Assembly: GCF_001310085.1 (NCBI RefSeq)
Contig: NZ_CP012643.1
Coordinates: 1,581,001 to 1,645,000, forward strand
Direction: 5' to 3'
Source of the DNA: Rufibacter tibetensis
Lineage (GTDB): Bacteria > Bacteroidota > Bacteroidia > Cytophagales > Hymenobacteraceae
DNA: 64,000 bases
Shown: in pieces, positions 51,106 through 58,791 of the stretch
Layout: each line of letters begins with the position of its first letter
Numbering within the stretch: position 1 is the first letter of the stretch
Position numbers and translations under genes: made by a program
Notes under the pieces: generated by a model
The model's input: the letters and a program-made list of their open reading frames with translations, nothing else
Databases searched by the model: none
What the model was told of the DNA's origin: nothing

Positions 51106-51618
51106 TTACAATTTAGCGGTCTCCTTTGCCTTGTGGTAGTCTTCTTTGGTGAAGATTTTAATGCCGTAATAATTGATTTGCTTGTAGTCATACAGGCGCG
51201 CCACAAACTGGCTATCAGCGTAATCGGTGTAGGCGTCTACAAAGTCAAGGCCTTCTATCTGCTCTCCTTCTTCCAGCACCGCCATTTCGCGCTGCTTTAC
51301 GTGCTTCCTGATTTTGTCAAAGACTGGCCCGCCCTGGGTGTTGTAAAGAATGCGGTTGGGACTGGCGCCATTGTAGTAGAGAATGCACCAGGCATCGGCG
51401 CCCTCGCCTTCGGGGTTGAACGCCCAGACGGCTTTCCCCATTTTGGCATCAGAGGGCTCCACGTCTGATTTGGCCACCCAACCTTTTTCCTGTAGGAAGA
51501 GGGCTACCTCCTGTTTTCCCATACCCTGCAGCTTCAGAAGCTGACTCAAGTTCAGCCCTTGCCCCATGCTGGTAAAGGAGAGCAATACAAATAGTGGATA
51601 TAGGACGAGCTGCTTCAT
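51106..51618 (-). CDS. Secreted protein of unknown function
   Basis: 170 aa, signal peptide MKQLVLYPLFVLLSFTSMGQ. Mature sequence NLSQLLKLQGMGKQEVALFLQEKGWVAKSDV, then a small alpha/beta domain (AWCILYYNGASPNRILYNTQGGPVFDKIRKHV, VDAYTDYADSQFVARLYD, KQINYYGIKIFTKEDYHKAKE). The latter alternating pattern suggests a small globular periplasmic protein. No family recognised. Flanked by palindromic repeat copies near 50996-51029 and 51068-51103 and by its own AT-rich leader. Confidence 0.65.
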   Translation of the reverse strand: MKQLVLYPLFVLLSFTSMGQGLNLSQLLKLQGMGKQEVALFLQEKGWVAKSDVEPSDAKMGKAVWAFNPEGEGADAWCILYYNGASPNRILYNTQGGPVFDKIRKHVKQREMAVLEEGEQIEGLDFVDAYTDYADSQFVARLYDYKQINYYGIKIFTKEDYHKAKETAKL

Positions 51619-51853
51619 ACCATTTACCTGTTAATTACTGCTTTCCAGTAAGATACAACTCTATTTTTAAAAATAAAAGAAGAATTATACAATATACTTT
51701 AACAGTATACATGTGGTGATAAAGGTCTTTAGAATGAAGCAAAACTATTAAGCCTGCGCGTGTACTTACCTTTTAAGTTTAAAGAGAAACCGATGAGCTT
51801 AATATACTACAATTCCTTTCCAGCCTCTTTTCGCAAAAACTATCTGAAAACAG

Positions 51854-51887
51854 AAAAGCCTCACCTGATTGAACAGATGAGGCTTTT
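51854..51887 (-). terminator. Terminator of the ruvX-def operon
   Basis: AAAAGCCTCA (51854-51863) with TGAGGCTTTT (51878-51887), extended by CTG/CAG inside the loop; TTTTCTGTTTTC follows on the minus strand. Confidence 0.85.
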
Positions 51888-51906
51888 TCGTGTGTGTTCT
51901 ATATGC

Positions 51907-52473
51907 TTACCGTCTGCCTGCAGCGGGGAACTTCATGCGGTAATCGGCGTCCACGTCGCCTTTGGTAATTTTGGTGAGTTTGCCTTTCAGCAAGCGCTTT
52001 TTCAAAGCTGAAAGGTGATCCGTGAAAAGAATACCCTCAATGTGGTCGTACTCGTGCTGGATCACGCGGGCGGTCAGGTCGTCAAACTCTTCAATGTGTT
52101 CTTTGCCTTCCAGGTCATAGTACCGGATGCGGATGTTCTCCTGGCGCCACACTTCCTCGCGTACGCCGGGTATGCTGAGGCAGCCTTCGTCAAAGCCCCA
52201 CTCCTCGCCAGACTCTTCCAGAATGGTAGGGTTGATGAAGGCTTTCTTCACGCCTTTTTCTTCTTCGCCCTCTTCCATGAACGGCTTGGAGTCAATCACG
52301 AACAGCCGGATGCTTTTGCCAATCTGCGGGGCGGCCAGACCTACGCCGTGCGCGTGGTACATGGTCTCAAACATATCTTCTATGAGCTTCTCCAGCTCCG
52401 GGGAATTTAAAGGGATGTCTTGGGCTTTGGCACGCAGTACCGGATCGCCGTAGGCAACTATAGGGTAGATCAT
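51907..52473 (-). CDS. def: Peptide deformylase
   Basis: 188-aa metalloenzyme removing the N-formyl group from nascent proteins. All three motifs are intact: GVGLAAPQ (residues 43-50), EGCLS (96-100, Cys98 metal ligand) and HEYDH (140-144). A 10-residue acidic loop (EEGEEEKGVKKA, about 67-78) is inserted after the second strand, as in other Bacteroidota enzymes. Overlaps the ruvX stop by 4 bp (ATGA), so it is translated from the ruvX transcript. Confidence 0.97.
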   Translation of the reverse strand: MIYPIVAYGDPVLRAKAQDIPLNSPELEKLIEDMFETMYHAHGVGLAAPQIGKSIRLFVIDSKPFMEEGEEEKGVKKAFINPTILEESGEEWGFDEGCLSIPGVREEVWRQENIRIRYYDLEGKEHIEEFDDLTARVIQHEYDHIEGILFTDHLSALKKRLLKGKLTKITKGDVDADYRMKFPAAGRR

Positions 52474-52889
52474 AAATATTGTCTGCTCTCTAAATAACTC
52501 TGTAAAATAATGGTGGCGCTGATTTTGTCCACGGTGGCTTTGTCGGCGCGGGCTTTTTTGTTCAGGCCCATGTCTATCATGGTCTGGAACGCCATGCGCG
52601 AGGTAAAGCGTTCATCATGGGTAATTACTTTTTTATCAGGAAACTGTTTCTGCAATTTCCGCACAAAGCCTACCACGTGCTGGGTATTGTTGGTGTCTGA
52701 ACTGTCCAGGTGCTTGGGCATGCCTACCACAAACTCGTCTACTTCTTCCTGCTGGCAGTACTGGGCCAGAAACGGCAGCACATCTTTGCTATGCACGGTA
52801 TCCAACGCCGAGGCGATGATCTGCAACGGATCTGTGACGGCTATTCCCACCCTTTTCACGCCATAATCAATGGCCAGTATACGCCCCAT
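52470..52889 (-). CDS. ruvX: Putative pre-16S rRNA nuclease / Holliday junction resolvase RuvX (YqgF)
   Basis: 139 aa RNase-H-like fold. MGRILAIDYGVKRVGIAVTDP carries the first catalytic Asp; FVVGMPKHLDSSD, THDERFTSRMA, and KARADKATVDKISATIILQSYL complete the family pattern (E of DERFTS; D of DKISA). The in-frame reading upstream of this ATG is not homologous and the -7 element TACCTTTG (52978-52985) lies within it, so the start is 52889. Two-gene operon with def. Confidence 0.94.
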   Translation of the reverse strand: MGRILAIDYGVKRVGIAVTDPLQIIASALDTVHSKDVLPFLAQYCQQEEVDEFVVGMPKHLDSSDTNNTQHVVGFVRKLQKQFPDKKVITHDERFTSRMAFQTMIDMGLNKKARADKATVDKISATIILQSYLESRQYL

Positions 52890-52977
52890 GGTTCCGTTTT
52901 TACGTTGGTTTCCTGAAAAGGAAGGAGAAACAGGACGGGCATTCTGCCGCGTTCTTCCAACCTGTAAAGAAACAGGG

Positions 52978-52985
52978 CAAAGGTA
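52978..52985 (-). promoter_or_regulatory. -7 promoter element TACCTTTG for ruvX-def
   Basis: Exact TAnnTTTG match 88 bp before ruvX; faces a CACTTTTG near-match (53041-53048) for the divergent hydrolase gene. Confidence 0.5.
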
Positions 52986-53081
52986 GCGCATTATTCTGAA
53001 AACCCGTTCCTCTGGCTTAAGCCCTGGTTTCAACCAAGCGCACTTTTGCGTAACTTGGAAGTCGAAACGAAACTCTTATCC

Positions 53082-54647
53082 ATGTCTCTTCCTTCTTCTG
53101 GCCGGTCGCTCCGGCTCACTTTACTGGCTCTGCTCTTGTGGAGCTTTTCCCTCCCCTCTTTTGCCCAAGCCGATCTTCAGAAACTAGACGCTTACTACCA
53201 GAAGGCCCTCAAAGACTGGAACGTACCCGGCATGGCCATTGCCATTGTAAAGAATGACTCTGTGGTGTTCGCCAAAGGCTATGGCGTGCGCGACCAGCAG
53301 AAAGGCGGCGCGGTGGATGCAAACACCATCTTCGGGATTGCCTCCAACACAAAAGCCTATACCGCCGCGGCGCTGGCCATGCTGGTAGACGAGGGCAAAC
53401 TAAGCTGGGACGACCCTGTGACCAAATACCTGCCGTACCTGCAACTCTATGACCCGTATGTGACACAGCAACTCAACATCCGTGACCTGCTGAGCCACCG
53501 CGTAGGCCTGCAAACCTTCTCCGGCGATTTGCTCTGGTACAACACTACCTACAGCCGCAAAGAGATTCTGGAACGCGCCAAACACCTGAAACCTACGTAC
53601 CCGTTCAGGGGCGGTTATGGCTATTCTAACCTCATGTTCATCGCCGCTGGCGAAGTCATTGAAGCCATTAGCGGGAAACCTTGGGAGCAGTTTATCCAGG
53701 AGCGCATCTTCAAGCCGCTGGGCATGACCCGCTCGTTCACCTCGGTAAACCAATTGAAAGGACTGGAAAATGTAGCCACCCCGCACGGTAACCCAACCAC
53801 CGAAAACGGGAAACCCGTGCCTACGGTGCTTACCGCCTGGGACAACTGGAACCCGGCCGCCGGTATCTTCACCAGCGTGAACGAAGACGCCAAATGGCTC
53901 AAACTGCAATTAAACCGGGGTACCTACAAAGGCCAACGCCTGTTCTCAGAAACAGCCTCTCACACTATGTGGACCATGCACAACCCAACGGTAGTAGCCA
54001 AGGAGATGGAGAAAATCACTCCTTCCGTTCATTTCAGCGGAGCCGGTTTGGGCTGGATGCTGAACGACTACCAAGGCAAGAAAATAGTGGTGCACGGCGG
54101 CGGCCACGAGGGCATGAACAGCCGCACGGTGTTGGTGCCGGAAGAGAAACTAGGCATCGTGATTTTGACCAACAGCATGAGCAGCATCATGGCGCCAATC
54201 GCCAACTACACCATAGACCAGTTCCTGGGCATCCAGAACGGCCGCGACTGGAGTCAGTTCAACCTGCAGATGGCCGCCAAAGCCCAAGCAGCAGAAAAAT
54301 CCGCCGATGCCAAAGCCGCTAAACAGAAAGTCTCCAAAGCCAAACTCACCCGTGACCTGAATGCCTATGCGGGTACCTACGCCAGCCCAGTGTATGGAAA
54401 CGCAGTAGTAGCTGTGCAAAACGGAAAATTGATGCTGAGTTTAGTGGCTGCTCCGGCTTTAGGTGGAGAACTTTCGCTCTGGCAACCTGATATCTTTAAC
54501 CTGGCTTGGAAAAATAACTTCGCGCTGCTCACACCTACCAAGGCTCGGTTCCTGCCCGGCCCCGATGGCTCCATTGCTGAGCTGCGCCTGGACTCCAATA
54601 ACCCAGATTTCCACTTTTCAGAGTTGGAATTCAGCCGCGTGAAATAG
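53082..54647 (+). CDS. Serine hydrolase, class C beta-lactamase/penicillin-binding family with DUF3471 tail
   Basis: 521 aa, signal peptide (RLTLLALLLWSFSLPSFAQ). Beta-lactamase-like domain with nucleophile S88-N-T-K91 (FGIASNTKAYTAAAL), the Tyr of GYGYSNLMFIAAGEVIE, and the HGGGHEG box replacing KTG. A Lys/Ala-rich hinge (about residues 405-425) leads to a C-terminal DUF3471-like domain (LNAYAGTYASPVYGNAVVAVQNGKLMLSL). This architecture is common in D-aminopeptidase or esterase relatives; substrate unknown. Start 53082 is chosen because the TTG at 53046 overlaps the near-consensus promoter CACTTTTG. Confidence 0.9.
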   Translation: MSLPSSGRSLRLTLLALLLWSFSLPSFAQADLQKLDAYYQKALKDWNVPGMAIAIVKNDSVVFAKGYGVRDQQKGGAVDANTIFGIASNTKAYTAAALAMLVDEGKLSWDDPVTKYLPYLQLYDPYVTQQLNIRDLLSHRVGLQTFSGDLLWYNTTYSRKEILERAKHLKPTYPFRGGYGYSNLMFIAAGEVIEAISGKPWEQFIQERIFKPLGMTRSFTSVNQLKGLENVATPHGNPTTENGKPVPTVLTAWDNWNPAAGIFTSVNEDAKWLKLQLNRGTYKGQRLFSETASHTMWTMHNPTVVAKEMEKITPSVHFSGAGLGWMLNDYQGKKIVVHGGGHEGMNSRTVLVPEEKLGIVILTNSMSSIMAPIANYTIDQFLGIQNGRDWSQFNLQMAAKAQAAEKSADAKAAKQKVSKAKLTRDLNAYAGTYASPVYGNAVVAVQNGKLMLSLVAAPALGGELSLWQPDIFNLAWKNNFALLTPTKARFLPGPDGSIAELRLDSNNPDFHFSELEFSRVK

Positions 54648-54678
54648 TATAAGACAGCTTTTATTAAGCTCCAATTAT

Positions 54679-54722
54679 AACAGGGAGTCACTTGGTAGCA
54701 CAACCCATGACTCCCTGTTTAA
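54679..54722 (+). terminator. Hairpin terminator after the serine hydrolase
   Basis: Perfect 12-bp stem AACAGGGAGTCA (54679-54690) with TGACTCCCTGTT (54708-54719); short T-run only. Confidence 0.7.
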
Positions 54723-54752
54723 AGGCTCAATTTGAAAAATCACGCTTAAAAC
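54718..54752. repeat. Short palindromic repeat
   Basis: TTTAAAGGCTCAATTTGAAAAATCACGCTTAAAAC adjoining the terminator; both halves of the intergenic palindrome family are present. Confidence 0.5.
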
Positions 54753-54943
54753 AAAAGCCTCTGTAATATTTCGTCTGCTTCTGCGACTTACTTCATGTTA
54801 CAGTAACTGTTGCCATCTTGTATTCTCATCTCAGAACAGACCCTGCTTATTCAGCGATGAACCTTTTTTAGCTATAAATTGTGCAACTGTTTCCTTGGTA
54901 ACATCCACTACTCGCTTAAATTAAACCCAAACAAACTAAGTTC

Positions 54944-57925
54944 ATGTCAAAGAAGAGCACTCTGGCCATTTTGCTAGCCGCTGCCATGTTAACGCAGGCG
55001 CAAGCGCAGACTAAGCCTACCCCGGCCAAGAAGACCAGTACAACCGCTGCTAAATCTCAGCAAGGCACTCGCAAACTGGAGACCGTTACCCGCAAAAGCG
55101 GCGAACTGGTGATTCCATACGAGAAATACCAATTGCCGAATGGCTTAACCGTGATTGTGCACGAGGACCACTCTGACCCTATCGTACACGTAGACGTGAC
55201 CTATCACGTAGGCTCGGGCCGTGAAGAGGTGGGCAAGTCTGGTTTCGCGCACTTCTTTGAGCACATGATGTTCCAAGGATCAGACAACGTAGCCGACGAA
55301 GAGCACTTCAAGATTGTATCTGAAGCTGGCGGAACCCTGAACGGAACCACTAACCGCGACAGAACCAACTATTTTGAAACTGTTCCTTCTAACCAGTTAG
55401 AGACCGCGCTGTGGTTAGAGGCGGATCGCATGGGCTTCCTGCTGGATGCTGTGACCCAGAAGAAATTTGAGGTGCAGCGTGAAACTGTGAAAAACGAGCG
55501 CGGTCAGCGCGTAGACAATGCCCCTTACGGTTTGTCTTACGAGAAAGTAAGTGCCGCTTTGTATCCGTACGGCCACCCGTATTCCTGGACTACCATTGGG
55601 TACATTGAGGATTTGAACCGGGTAAACGTAGACGACCTGAAGAACTTCTTCCTGCGCTGGTACGGACCAAACAATGCTACCTTAACCGTAGGTGGTGACG
55701 TAACTCCGGCCCAGGTGGTGAAATTGGCTGAGAAATACTTGGGCTCTATCCAGCGTGGACCTGAGGTGAAGAACCAAAAGCTTCCGGCTCCGGTGCTCGC
55801 ACAGGACCGTTATATTTCTTACGAAGACAACGTGCGTTTCCCGTTGGTGCAAATGACGTTGCCTACTGTACAGGCCAATCACCCAGATGAAGCAGCGCTA
55901 GACGTGCTTTCCAACATAATTGGCGGTAGCAAAACGTCCATCATTTACCAAAACATGGTAAAAACGCAGAAAGCCAACCAAGCTGGCGCATACCACTCCG
56001 CTTCCGAACTGGCTGGTGAATTCACGCTTTCTGCGCGGGTGCTTCCAGACCAAAAACTTGCCGATGCCGAGAAGCAACTGCGCGATGCCATTGCGGAATT
56101 CGAGAAAAAAGGCGTGACCGATGAGGACATCGCCCGTTACAAAGCTTCTTATGAGGCGAGCATCATCAACAGACTGTCTAGCGTTTCTGGTAAAACCTCT
56201 ACCTTGGCTGCCTATCAATTCATGACGGGCAACGCCAACTTTATCACAAAGGAAAGACAAGCGGTGAACGCGGTAACCAAAGCCGATGTGATGCGCGTGT
56301 ACAACCAATACATCAAAGGCAAAAAAGCGGTAATCCTGAGCGTAGTGCCGAAAGGCAAATCTGAGCTGATCGCCAAAGCCGATAACTTCAAAGTAGACCC
56401 AAGTGGTTATAAAGCTCCGGCGGACCAATACTCTGGTCTGAAGTACGTGAAAGCCAAAGATTCTTTTGACCGCAGCAAACGTCCAGCCGCTGGTGCCGTT
56501 CCTGCTATCACGGTTCCTCCGTTCTGGAAAGAAAGCCTGGCCAACGGCATCAAGGTGATTGGCGCGAAGAGCGATGAAGTACCAACCGTTACGTTGCTGT
56601 TCACTCTGCAAGGCGGCCACAAACTAGAGGCGCATGATCCATCTAAAGCAGGTATCGCTTCCTTGACGGCCGCTATGCTAAATGAGTCTTCGCTGAAATA
56701 CACTGCTGAGCAGATCACTACTGAATTAGAGAAATTGGGTTCTTCCATTGGTGTAGGAAGCGGTGCTGAAAGCATGACCATATCAGTGCAGTCGCAGGTG
56801 AAAAACCTGGATGCTACCCTAGCCTTACTGGAAGAGCGCATGTTCCGTCCGCGCTTTGATGCAAATGAGTTTGACCGCATCAAAAAACAGCGCCTGGAAG
56901 CCATCAGAAACCAAAGCACCCAGCCTACCGTGGTAGCCGACAACGTGTACAACAAAATGCTGTACGGCGAAGGCAACATTCGTGCTATTCCGGTAGTGGG
57001 TACCGTAGCCACCGTGGAAAGTATTACGCTGGATGACGTGAAGAAATTCTACGCGAACTACTTCTCTCCAAGCGTGACTAACCTGGTAATAGTAGGCGAT
57101 ATGGACCAGAAGCAAATCATGCCGAAACTTGCCTTCCTGAACAAATGGACTCCAAAGCAGGTGACCATGCCGTCTGACTTCAAAGCGGCCAGCATTGACA
57201 AGACCAAGATCTTCATCGTGGATAAAGAGAAGGCTGCTCAGTCTGAGATCAGAATCGGGTACATGGCCCTTCCGTATGATGCCACCGGTGAGTATTACAA
57301 AGCTACCTTGATGAACTACGTGCTGGGCGGGGCCTTCAACAGCCGCATTAACCTTAACTTGCGCGAAGACAAAGGGTACACCTATGGCGCTCGTTCCGGC
57401 TTCTCCGGCACCGAGGAAGCAGGTCCGTTCACCGCTTCGGCCGGGGTTCGTTCCAATGCTTCTGATGCTTCAGTAGTGGAGTTCATGAAAGAAATCAAGC
57501 GTTTCCGGGAAGAAGGAATCACCGATGAGGAATTGGCCTTCATGAAGAAAGCCATCGGCCAGGGGGATGCCCGTAAGTACGAGACTTCGTTCCAGAAAGC
57601 CGCTTTCTTAAACACTATGCTCCGCTACAACCTGACGCTGGATTATGTGACCAAGCAGAACGAGATCCTGCAGAACATTACCAAGGAGGAAATCAACGCG
57701 CTGGCTAAAAAGTACCTACCGGTAGACAACATGAGCATCATGCTCGTGGGCGACAAAGCCTCCATCAAACCAGGCTTGGAGAAATTAGGCTATGAGGTGG
57801 TAGAGCTTGACCCAGACGGGGCCCCAGTGTTAGCGAAAGCGGATGCTCCGGCTACTCCGGAAGTAAAGAAAGAAGAGCCGGTGAAAAAAGGCCGCAAAGC
57901 CAAAGTGCAAGGCCGCGTGTTCTAA
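54944..57925 (+). CDS. M16 family metallopeptidase, two-domain pitrilysin-like
   Basis: 993 aa, signal peptide (LAILLAAAMLTQAQAQ), periplasmic. First M16 repeat has the inverted zinc motif HFFEH (near residue 102, in GFAHFFEHMMFQGS) and the distal Glu in ERGQRVDNAPYG; it continues to about residue 480. A second M16 repeat (about 520-960; GIASLTAAMLNESS, YNLRED-like LNLREDKGYTYGARSGF) lacks the zinc ligands and forms the second half of the chamber. C-terminal Lys/Pro-rich tail. Degrades small peptides in the envelope; exact substrates unknown. Confidence 0.94.
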   Translation: MSKKSTLAILLAAAMLTQAQAQTKPTPAKKTSTTAAKSQQGTRKLETVTRKSGELVIPYEKYQLPNGLTVIVHEDHSDPIVHVDVTYHVGSGREEVGKSGFAHFFEHMMFQGSDNVADEEHFKIVSEAGGTLNGTTNRDRTNYFETVPSNQLETALWLEADRMGFLLDAVTQKKFEVQRETVKNERGQRVDNAPYGLSYEKVSAALYPYGHPYSWTTIGYIEDLNRVNVDDLKNFFLRWYGPNNATLTVGGDVTPAQVVKLAEKYLGSIQRGPEVKNQKLPAPVLAQDRYISYEDNVRFPLVQMTLPTVQANHPDEAALDVLSNIIGGSKTSIIYQNMVKTQKANQAGAYHSASELAGEFTLSARVLPDQKLADAEKQLRDAIAEFEKKGVTDEDIARYKASYEASIINRLSSVSGKTSTLAAYQFMTGNANFITKERQAVNAVTKADVMRVYNQYIKGKKAVILSVVPKGKSELIAKADNFKVDPSGYKAPADQYSGLKYVKAKDSFDRSKRPAAGAVPAITVPPFWKESLANGIKVIGAKSDEVPTVTLLFTLQGGHKLEAHDPSKAGIASLTAAMLNESSLKYTAEQITTELEKLGSSIGVGSGAESMTISVQSQVKNLDATLALLEERMFRPRFDANEFDRIKKQRLEAIRNQSTQPTVVADNVYNKMLYGEGNIRAIPVVGTVATVESITLDDVKKFYANYFSPSVTNLVIVGDMDQKQIMPKLAFLNKWTPKQVTMPSDFKAASIDKTKIFIVDKEKAAQSEIRIGYMALPYDATGEYYKATLMNYVLGGAFNSRINLNLREDKGYTYGARSGFSGTEEAGPFTASAGVRSNASDASVVEFMKEIKRFREEGITDEELAFMKKAIGQGDARKYETSFQKAAFLNTMLRYNLTLDYVTKQNEILQNITKEEINALAKKYLPVDNMSIMLVGDKASIKPGLEKLGYEVVELDPDGAPVLAKADAPATPEVKKEEPVKKGRKAKVQGRVF

Positions 57926-57967
57926 GCTGAGTCTTATCGGTTTGCTTCGTTAAAGCAAACCTGTTTT

Positions 57968-58007
57968 AAAGGCGTTTTCGGGGAAAGAACCCGGAAACGC
58001 CTTTTTT
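57968..58007 (+). terminator. Terminator of the M16 peptidase gene
   Basis: 15-bp stem AAAGGCGTTTTCGGG / CCCGGAAACGCCTTT with one wobble, then TTTTTT. Confidence 0.88.
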
Positions 58008-58167
58008 CCTTAATAGCAAATAGTTAGCCTGAGATTACTACTGCGCTTTTCCAGAGCTAACCTGATTGGGGAATTGCTGCGGGTGCTAGGTGCATGCAGT
58101 TTGCGGTTGCTGGCGTAGTGGGGGATTGATTCGAGGCCCTTATACTTAGTTGTTTCATCTTCTGCGA

Positions 58168-58487
58168 TAAGCGCTCACGGCCGCAAGGCCCCGTCTTCCC
58201 CTCTCGCACTGCCCTTTCGGCCTGAACTGTCTGTTCCTCTTAGCTTCTACCTAACTAAGGCCAAAAGCGAGGCGCTCGATGGAAAGACTGGAACTGGGGG
58301 AAAGTAGCAGAAAAAGAATTGATACAAACCTGTAGAGATTAGGCACTGCCTTGTCTCTGCCACGCATTGCTGTACCCTGCAAAAGTGTATTCTTTTCATG
58401 GTTCAAGTCTTTGACTTGGACCCACCATGACCTGAAGTTTGCACCTTCAGTGGGGCGACAGCCCCAAAGGAGATACTGCAAAGAACA
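58168..58487. repeat. Two-block dispersed repeat, copy 2
   Basis: Block A (58168-58307) matches 19976-20114 closely, with the hairpin now GGCC-GCAA-GGCC: the tetraloop changed from GCGA to GCAA and stays a GNRA loop. Block B (58397-58487) matches 20144-20232, with CAAGTC-TTT-GACTTG and GGGGC-GACA-GCCCC. The spacer between A and B is about 90 bp, against 30 bp in copy 1. Confidence 0.75.
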
Positions 58488-58621
58488 ATAAAGGCAGTAG
58501 AAACAAATCTGCCTTTAACCAAAACTCCCCTCCATGGAGGGACAGGTTCGAACTCCTTCAAAGGCATTCCTGTCCGTCAACTAGCAGTATGAATGCGTAC
58601 TGGAACAGACCAAATCCCACT

Positions 58622-58700
58622 TTGTCATCATGAAAGGACCTTGTGGCAAACCAGAATTCCGTCTCTCAAGCGCTGCTTTAGCTCGGCGGCAAAACCTTTC
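58622..58700. repeat. REP-like element, degenerate
   Basis: TTGTCATCATGAAAGGACC then TTGTGGCAAACC on the left; GGCAAAACCTTTCCTGGA on the right as decayed inverted arm. Same family as 44987-45078. Confidence 0.5.
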
Positions 58701-58752
58701 CTGGATAATAGAAAATGTACAACTGCACTACTATGCGGGCCTTTGTGCCTTA

Positions 58753-58791
58753 AGCTGTTTCAGGGCCGCTTTCCAGAAATCAGGTTAAAAG
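58753..58791. repeat. Short palindromic repeat overlapping a gene end
   Basis: GCTGTTTCAGGGCCGCTTTC with GAAATCAGGTTAAAAGC, overlapping the last codons of the TonB receptor gene (stop at 58785). Confidence 0.55.

Larger units (their letters stand above)
57926..58784. other. Repeat-rich intergenic region
   Basis: No protein-like open frame. Order: terminator (57968-58007), dispersed repeat blocks A and B (58168-58487), a TAAAGGCAG/CTGCCTTTA hairpin (58489-58517), a CCCTCCATGGAGGG palindrome (58527-58540), a REP-like element (58622-58700) and a palindromic repeat (58753-58791). The concentration of structured repeats is the highest in the window. Confidence 0.7.

Noticed and set aside
51760-52011. 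Plus-strand 83-codon frame after the secreted-protein gene
   Set aside because: Runs through the def terminator and antisense into def.
55898-56620. 240-codon open frame antisense to the M16 peptidase
   Set aside because: Shadow frame caused by codon bias of the real gene.
58439-58633. 64-codon frame within the repeat-rich gap
   Set aside because: Composed of repeat block B and palindromes; no coding signature.
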